From positions 1,116,001 to 1,180,000 of the forward strand of contig NZ_JADBEC010000001.1 in NCBI RefSeq assembly GCF_014873945.1: a DNA stretch of 64,000 nucleotides, read 5' to 3'. The notes beneath the pieces were generated by a model, which saw only the letters and a program-made list of their open reading frames with translations, was not told the origin of the DNA and did no database searches. The translations under genes and the position numbers were made by a program. Below are positions 58,806 to 64,000 of the stretch, piece after piece (the first letter of the stretch is position 1; each line of letters starts with the position of its first letter). This DNA comes from Rhizobium viscosum. Lineage in GTDB: Bacteria; Pseudomonadota; Alphaproteobacteria; Rhizobiales; Rhizobiaceae.

Positions 58806-59906
58806 ATGCCCGGTTCGCCGCACGCAAAACTCGAAGTTCTGACCGATCTGATCTATGGCGCGCTCTTCGGCGAGACGTCGTGGCAAGCCTTTCTCGATGC
58901 GCTGGCCGCGACGATGCCGGATGCCAAGTCGACGCTGTTTTTCCACGATGCCGTCGCGCGCACCGGCGGTCTCTCCCTCTCCTCTGGTCTCGCGGAAAAG
59001 GAAAGCGAGGCCTATAACCGCTATTATGCCGCCATCAATCCGTGGATGCCGCGCGCCGCTACCCGGCCGATCGGCCTTGGCGTGATCGCCGATCAAATGC
59101 TGCCGCGCGATGAGCTTCTGAAGACGGAATTCTACAGCGATTACCTTCGCTGGATCGGCTGCGAAAGCAGCGTCGGCGTGACGATCATGCGGGAACGCGG
59201 ACGCTCCTTCAATCTTTCGACGCTGACCTCGTCTTCCGATCCGGATTTCAATCGCAGGAATGCCGAACTGCTCAGCGACCTGGCGCCGCATCTGCGCCGC
59301 GCCTTCGATTTCATTCGCCGCGAACACAGCGATCCCGATAATAATGAAAACGGATTGGCGCTCTTCGACGCGATCGGCGTTGGTATCGTCTATATCGGCG
59401 AGGATCAGAATATCCGTTCGATCAACAGCGCGGCGGAGCGGATGATTGCCGAGGGCGAAGCGATCGGCGTGACCTCGACCGGGCGGATCATGATCAATGA
59501 CAGTGAGCTTGCCTCCCGCTTGTCGGCGCTGCTGCGCCACCGCTTGCAGGCATTTTCGCCGGCAAGCACGCTGATCAGGATGAAGAGCACCAGCTTCAAA
59601 TGCACGCTGGTGAAGATGCAGTCAGACTTCATCACCGAATTTCTCGAGGGACCGACGGTGGCGATGATCATCGAGCGGACGAGCCTGCCGCTGCGTCCGG
59701 ATCTCAATGACGCCCTGCTCTGCATCGACCAGCTGACGGCAGCCGAAATGCGGATCGCTGCCGGCATCGCGGCGGGCCTGTCGCTGCGCGAAGTCGCACG
59801 GACGAATGATGTGAGCTACGAGACGGCGCGTTCGCATCTGAAGAACATCTATTCGAAGCTCGGCGTAAACAGCCAAGTGGGGCTCGTGCGGCGGCTGATG
59901 CCGTAA
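58806..59906 (+). CDS. LuxR-family transcriptional regulator
   Basis: A 366-residue protein with a C-terminal GerE/LuxR helix-turn-helix (LTAAEMRIAAGIAAGLSLREVARTNDVSYETARSHLKNIYSKLG-type, about residues 300-365). The N-terminal 200 residues resemble sensory regions of solo LuxR regulators of rhizobia rather than the classical acyl-homoserine-lactone domain. No LuxI is nearby. It follows the aceA operon terminator. It converges with the LysR gene. Confidence 0.85.
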   Translation: MPGSPHAKLEVLTDLIYGALFGETSWQAFLDALAATMPDAKSTLFFHDAVARTGGLSLSSGLAEKESEAYNRYYAAINPWMPRAATRPIGLGVIADQMLPRDELLKTEFYSDYLRWIGCESSVGVTIMRERGRSFNLSTLTSSSDPDFNRRNAELLSDLAPHLRRAFDFIRREHSDPDNNENGLALFDAIGVGIVYIGEDQNIRSINSAAERMIAEGEAIGVTSTGRIMINDSELASRLSALLRHRLQAFSPASTLIRMKSTSFKCTLVKMQSDFITEFLEGPTVAMIIERTSLPLRPDLNDALLCIDQLTAAEMRIAAGIAAGLSLREVARTNDVSYETARSHLKNIYSKLGVNSQVGLVRRLMP

Positions 59907-59917
59907 CGCAATTTCCG

Positions 59918-60787
59918 CTAACCGCGGCTGGCGCGCTTGCCGGCGAAGAGGTCGGTATAGCTTTTTAAAAGCTTCGTCATGCGGTCGGCGACCGTACGGA
60001 TTTCCGGGCGGTGACGATCCTCGGCATTCATGACGATCCACTGGCGGTGACGCAGTTCCGGCAGCTCCCCACCGCAGCGTTCCAGCTCGGGATCTAGATC
60101 GCCGACGAAACAGGGCAGCACTGCCTTTCCCGCACCCGCACGCACCAGATCCGGCAGGGAGCGCGGACGGTTGACCGTCGCGACGATGGCAGATCCTGCA
60201 TTCTGATAGGGCCAGCGCAGGTAAGAGGAGATAGCATCCTCCGCGCCGACGGCAATCCATCTGGCATCGTCCCGGCTGGCATTGCGCCTGACATAGACCG
60301 CATAGGCGACTTCGCCGAGCAGACGGGCAGCGAGATTGCTCTCGTCCGGCTCGAAGGCGCGGATGCCGATATCGCTTTCCCGGTAATTCAGGTTCGCCCG
60401 CGCTTCGCCGATGGTCAGGGAAATGGCAAACGCGTCTGCCGGCATGCGGATTGCCGAAAAATTCTCCGTCAGAAGCCAGGAGATCCATGTGCCGGCCGTG
60501 ATCCTGACGGTGCCCCCACCCTCGGACGATTGCCGCCATGCGTCGACCTTGCGGGCGGCAGCCTCCATTTCCTGCAGATGATCGACGAGGATCTGGCCAT
60601 CTGATGTCAGGCGGTAGCCTGTCTGGCTGCGGCGAAAGAGTGTGCGGCCAAGTTCCTGCTCCAGATCGAGCATACGCCGGCCGATTGTTGCCGGGCTCAA
60701 AGCGGTGGCGGCGCTTGCGCCCGTCAGGCCGCCAGTGCGGGCGACCTGCAGGAAAAGCTGATAGGAATCCCAGTTGCTGTTTTTCAT
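59918..60787 (-). CDS. LysR-family transcriptional regulator
   Basis: A 289-residue LysR regulator. MKNSNWDSYQLFLQVARTGGLTGASAATALSPATIGRRMLDLEQELG-type helix-turn-helix covers residues 1-55, and an effector domain follows, ending in the hydrophilic RMTKLLKSYTDLFAGKRAS. It is divergent from a small gene at 60877 with 90 bases between. That small gene is a possible target. Confidence 0.87.
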   Translation of the reverse strand: MKNSNWDSYQLFLQVARTGGLTGASAATALSPATIGRRMLDLEQELGRTLFRRSQTGYRLTSDGQILVDHLQEMEAAARKVDAWRQSSEGGGTVRITAGTWISWLLTENFSAIRMPADAFAISLTIGEARANLNYRESDIGIRAFEPDESNLAARLLGEVAYAVYVRRNASRDDARWIAVGAEDAISSYLRWPYQNAGSAIVATVNRPRSLPDLVRAGAGKAVLPCFVGDLDPELERCGGELPELRHRQWIVMNAEDRHRPEIRTVADRMTKLLKSYTDLFAGKRASRG

Positions 60788-60876
60788 GGGTGAAAAACAT
60801 AATGGGGTTTCACCTGTTTAAGAAGCGAATTTTGATGTGTAGATCAATTGATGTCCACAAACGAAAGGACATCACG

Positions 60877-61119
60877 ATGATCGAGAGTTTTCTGATCGCC
60901 GACATTGCCGGTCGGATGCAGCGGGCAAGATTGCTGCATCGAACGAGACACGACCGGATTAAAGACGAAGACGCGTTTTACAATACGGTCGCAAGCAGCC
61001 CCTTGGTGCGGTTTGTCGCGTGGCTAACCGAGCCGGGAAATAGAGGCGCCGGGCGCACGAAAGTGCAGCCCAGCAGAAATGAATGCAAATATCAGGCCGC
61101 CTGTCTCACGCGGCCATGA
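60877..61119 (+). CDS. Small hypothetical protein divergent from LysR
   Basis: An 80-residue frame starting [20 protein letters not shown], with AAAGGA nine bases upstream of ATG 60877. The first 55 residues contain an amphipathic helix and [15 protein letters not shown]; the tail is basic. It overlaps the end of the chemoreceptor gene by 28 bases on the other strand. No known family. Divergence from a LysR gene and a fair ribosome site make it plausible. Confidence 0.5.
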   Translation: MIESFLIADIAGRMQRARLLHRTRHDRIKDEDAFYNTVASSPLVRFVAWLTEPGNRGAGRTKVQPSRNECKYQAACLTRP

Positions 61120-62936
61120 GCGGCGGCGCCTTCGGCAAGCCGGAACTGCTCGATGAGCGCCATCAGCATGTCGGCCTCTTCTGCCAGCTGGCGGCTTGCC
61201 TGCGTGGCTTCGGCAACCATGGAGGCATTTTTCTGCGTCATCTGGTCCATCGCATTGACGGAACTGTTGACGTCCTGAAGGGCGGCCGACTGGTCGCGGC
61301 TTGCCGTAGCGATGGTCTCGACATGGCCGCTGATCGCTATGATCTCGTGGCTGATCGAGGCGAGCACGCTGCCGGTCTTCTGCACTAGGTCCGAACCAGC
61401 GTTCACCTCACGAGTCGACTGGTCGATCAGCGCCTTGATCTCCTTGGCGGCATTGGCCGAGCGCTGGGCGAGTTCACGCACTTCCTGCGCGACGACTGCA
61501 AAGCCCTTGCCGGCTTCGCCGGCGCGCGCCGCCTCGACACCAGCATTCAAAGCCAGAAGATTTGTCTGGAAGGCAATGTCGTCGATGACGACGATGATCT
61601 GTTCGATGCGTTGCGAGGCGTCTTCGATGCGGCCCATGGCAGCGACAGCGTCGCTCACGACAGTACCGGAACTGTCCGCCGTCCGTTTGGTCGCGGCAAC
61701 GACATTGTTTGCCTCGTGCGCGCGCTCAGCCGAGGAGCGGACGGTGACCGTGATCTCTTCAACGGCAGCGGCCGTTTCCTCGAGGCTTGCGGCCTGCGAT
61801 TCCGTGCGCTTGGAGAGTTCGTCCGCCGAGGCGGAAACCGAACCGCTGTTGCGCTGGATGGAAGCGGCGCTTGCTCGAATGCGCGTCAGCGTATCCTGGA
61901 GGCGCTCGAGGGACGTGTTGAAGTCCATACGGAGCTGTTCGAGCCGGCCGACGAAGGGAGTTTCAATGGTCTGCGAGACGTCGCCCTGTGACAGGCGGCC
62001 CAGACCGGCGGCAAGCTGATTGACGGCAAAATCGATCTGGCCGTCGAGCGCGCGCTTCTCCGCATCGTTGCGGCTGCGCTCGGCATCGTTCAGGGCGCGC
62101 TGTTCGGCGGCCTGCGTCTCCAGCTCCTGTCGCGCGACTGCGCTATCGCGGAAGAGAGCGAGTGCACGGCCGATGTCGCCGAATTCGTTCTTCTTTTCGA
62201 CGCAGGGGACGGCGCTGATGAGATCACCCGACGAAATGGCATGCACGCTTGATGTCAGTGCCTGCATCGGCCTGACGGAACGACGGATCGCATAGAAGGC
62301 CAGCACACCGACGAGCAGCATCACCACCGCACCGACACTGAGAACCAGCATCTGCAATTGGTTCATCCGCTCATAGTAGACTTCCATGGGTATGCCGATG
62401 AAGAGGATGCCGATCGTGGCACCGGAGGGATTCTTGACCGGGAAATAACCCGTCATGAACTTGCGGCCGAAGAGGTCCGCCGGACCGTAATAGGCATTAC
62501 CCTGTGCGAGCACAGGCTGAGCGGGATGATCGGCAGCAAGCTTGGTGCCGACGGCACGGTCGCCATTTTCCTTCTTCACATTGGTGGAGACGCGGACGTA
62601 ATCGCCTCCCTGCTTTTCGAAGATGGTGGCAACGCCGGCGATCGACTGCGCCGTGCGATCAACAAGCGAATAGTCGCCGAAGGCGGGGATCTTGTCTTCG
62701 GTGACGCCGGACAGAACGTTGTCTTTCACATCGATGCGGACATCAGCATCGCTTGCGCCATAGAGAACCGCCATGGAGCGGCTTGCATCCTTCGCGTCGG
62801 ATACCGCGCTATCCATGACATAGCTGCCGAGATTGTAATAGGTCACGCCGACAATCGCTGCGGTGCTGATCGCAAGCAGAAGCAGCGTGATCGCAACGAT
62901 CTGGCGCACGATGGATGTCGAAAAGAAACGCAGCAT
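61092..62936 (-). CDS. Methyl-accepting chemotaxis protein (Cache domain)
   Basis: A 614-residue chemoreceptor. The first membrane segment is about residues 10-32, a periplasmic Cache-type sensor domain follows to about 195 ([20 protein letters not shown], then [25 protein letters not shown]), the second segment is about 198-218, HAMP about 220-270, and the signalling domain carries [39 protein letters not shown] conserved tip near 440-475. No NWETF-type CheR tether is present. The C-terminal residues have the usual MCP methylation helices. Ligand unknown. It lies before another MCP gene on the same strand. Confidence 0.93.
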   Translation of the reverse strand: MLRFFSTSIVRQIVAITLLLLAISTAAIVGVTYYNLGSYVMDSAVSDAKDASRSMAVLYGASDADVRIDVKDNVLSGVTEDKIPAFGDYSLVDRTAQSIAGVATIFEKQGGDYVRVSTNVKKENGDRAVGTKLAADHPAQPVLAQGNAYYGPADLFGRKFMTGYFPVKNPSGATIGILFIGIPMEVYYERMNQLQMLVLSVGAVVMLLVGVLAFYAIRRSVRPMQALTSSVHAISSGDLISAVPCVEKKNEFGDIGRALALFRDSAVARQELETQAAEQRALNDAERSRNDAEKRALDGQIDFAVNQLAAGLGRLSQGDVSQTIETPFVGRLEQLRMDFNTSLERLQDTLTRIRASAASIQRNSGSVSASADELSKRTESQAASLEETAAAVEEITVTVRSSAERAHEANNVVAATKRTADSSGTVVSDAVAAMGRIEDASQRIEQIIVVIDDIAFQTNLLALNAGVEAARAGEAGKGFAVVAQEVRELAQRSANAAKEIKALIDQSTREVNAGSDLVQKTGSVLASISHEIIAISGHVETIATASRDQSAALQDVNSSVNAMDQMTQKNASMVAEATQASRQLAEEADMLMALIEQFRLAEGAAAHGRVRQAA

Positions 62937-63142
62937 CTGGAACCTCTGGCAAACACAATCGGTATCAGGTTCATAAGAATACGTTAGGGAAAATTTTCCC
63001 TTAACACGGGACCGCGCGAGGCGCTTTACTTGCGTTTTTTCAAATTTAGTATGACTTGACGAGCATAGCAGTCGCCATCGAGGCAGAAAATTTCAATCCA
63101 CTAAACTTTCATACAATCTGAGAGCGATTTTAGCGAAAACAA

Positions 63143-63166
63143 AAATGGCCCCAAACGGGGCCATTT
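63143..63166 (-). terminator. Terminator of the second chemoreceptor gene
   Basis: Perfect 10-base arms AAATGGCCCC/GGGGCCATTT around AAAC; on the minus strand TTTTTGTTTT follows. It lies 24 bases past the stop codon of the chemoreceptor gene at the window edge. Confidence 0.85.
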
Positions 63167-63189
63167 GTCTTGCAGGCTGAATATCGGAA

Positions 63190-64000
63190 TCAGGCGGCAC
63201 GGTACATGTGCACGTCGCTGCCGCCGTCGATCTTGAACTGCTGCACGAGATGCAGCAGCGCGTCCGCCTCGTTTGCCAGCTCGCGGCTTGCGGCAGTGGT
63301 TTCTTCCACCATCGCAGCGTTCTGCTGGGTCATCTGGTCCATCTGGTTGACGGTGGAGTTGACCCCCTGCAGCGCGCTCGACTGGTCGTGGCTTGCGCGG
63401 GCGATCATTTCGACGTGCTGGCTGATCGTGACGATCTGGGCGCTGATCTTGGCGAGAACCGTTCCGGTTTCCTGTACGAACTGCGAACCGGAATTGACCT
63501 CGTTCGTCGACTTGTTGATGAGGCCCTTGATCTCCTGCGCGGCAGCGGCAGAGCGCTGGGCAAGCTCGCGCACTTCCATGGCGACGACGGCAAAGCCCTT
63601 GCCGGCTTCACCGGCGCGGGCGGCTTCGATGCCGGCGTTGAGCGCCAGGAGGTTCGTCTGGAAGGCGATCTCGTCGATAACGCCGATGATCTGCTCGATC
63701 TGGCGCGAGGCGTCCTCGATGCGGCCCATGGCGTCGATCGCATTGTTGACGACGACGGCGGAGTCGTCGGCGCTACGTTTGGCCTGACGGACGATCTGGT
63801 CGGCATCCTTGGCGCGCTCGGCAGACGAGCGGACGGTGACGGTAATCTGGTCGACGGCGGCGGCAGTTTCTTCCAGCGACGCAGCCTGCTGCTCGGTGCG
63901 TTTGGAGAGATCCTCGGCGGACTGGGCCATCTGATTGCCGTTGCCCTGGATCATCTGCACGTTGTCGCGGATCTGGCTCATCGTGGCCTGCAGGCGCATC
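63190..64000 (-). CDS. Methyl-accepting chemotaxis protein, C-terminal part (cut by window end)
   Basis: The last 269 or more residues of a second chemoreceptor; its 5' end lies outside the window. [50 protein letters not shown] tip and flanking coiled-coil helices are close to those of the neighbouring MCP, suggesting tandem duplication. The sensory domain is not visible. The gene ends with a strong terminator. Confidence 0.9.
   Translation of the reverse strand, partial: MRLQATMSQIRDNVQMIQGNGNQMAQSAEDLSKRTEQQAASLEETAAAVDQITVTVRSSAERAKDADQIVRQAKRSADDSAVVVNNAIDAMGRIEDASRQIEQIIGVIDEIAFQTNLLALNAGIEAARAGEAGKGFAVVAMEVRELAQRSAAAAQEIKGLINKSTNEVNSGSQFVQETGTVLAKISAQIVTISQHVEMIARASHDQSSALQGVNSTVNQMDQMTQQNAAMVEETTAASRELANEADALLHLVQQFKIDGGSDVHMYRAA

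Overview
The window reads as chromosomal DNA of a Rhizobiaceae alphaproteobacterium, most likely Rhizobium or a close relative. The reasons are high GC, dense LysR-type regulators, an iron regulator RirA with its three cysteines, the block phasin / large histidine kinase / acetoacetyl-CoA synthetase / potFGHI / ScfR / isocitrate lyase, a dppABCDF operon beside rirA, and a histidine tRNA with the derived alphaproteobacterial acceptor end. From memory, the order from rirA-dpp through aceA resembles the Sinorhizobium meliloti chromosome; no alignment was run. No phage, conjugation module, CRISPR array or intact insertion sequence is visible.

Layout. 1-4.5 kb: three LysR regulators, a quinone oxidoreductase and an unusual adenosylhomocysteinase-like enzyme. 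4.7-10.1 kb: Nudix hydrolase, Pit phosphate permease, RsmE, GshA and a DUF937 protein. 10.1-16 kb: DUF1127 protein, LysR, TetR, exported dienelactone hydrolase, MAPEG protein, and a short-chain dehydrogenase divergent from a LysR gene. 15.8-23.6 kb: guaB with a small membrane gene, Tat-exported metallo-hydrolase, MFS exporter, VOC protein, and the rlmE-ppx pair. 23.7-25.4 kb: tRNA-Gln(CTG) followed by 780 bases with no convincing gene. 25.4-31.2 kb: exported small proteins, an ECF sigma/anti-sigma pair, a TPR protein, a type III polyketide synthase coupled to an isoprenylcysteine-type methyltransferase, and a DadA-like oxidoreductase. 31.2-40 kb: a 295-base inverted-repeat element, gntK, dppABCDF, rirA and mmsA. 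40-43 kb: small genes, XRE regulator, tRNA-His and phasin. 43-58.7 kb: large PAS histidine kinase, acsA2, AsmA-like protein, potFGHI, scfR and aceA. 58.8-64 kb: LuxR, LysR and two chemoreceptors, the last cut by the window edge.

How the genes fit together. One theme is carbon storage and C2/C4 metabolism: phasin on PHB granules, acetoacetyl-CoA synthetase for PHB-derived acetoacetate, isocitrate lyase under a divergent ScfR-type regulator, and MmsA for valine or inositol breakdown. A second is uptake of peptides and polyamines through two complete ABC operons, each with a stem-loop after the binding-protein gene. A third is regulation: seven LysR genes, TetR, LuxR, XRE, RirA and an ECF pair.

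The most unusual material is outside the housekeeping genes. A palindromic repeat family sits just after stop codons at about seven sites. An inverted-repeat element supplies stop codons to both genes flanking it. There is also a two-gene polyketide module, an adenosylhomocysteinase-like enzyme with altered key residues, and a 52-residue proline-rich gene beside DUF4174.
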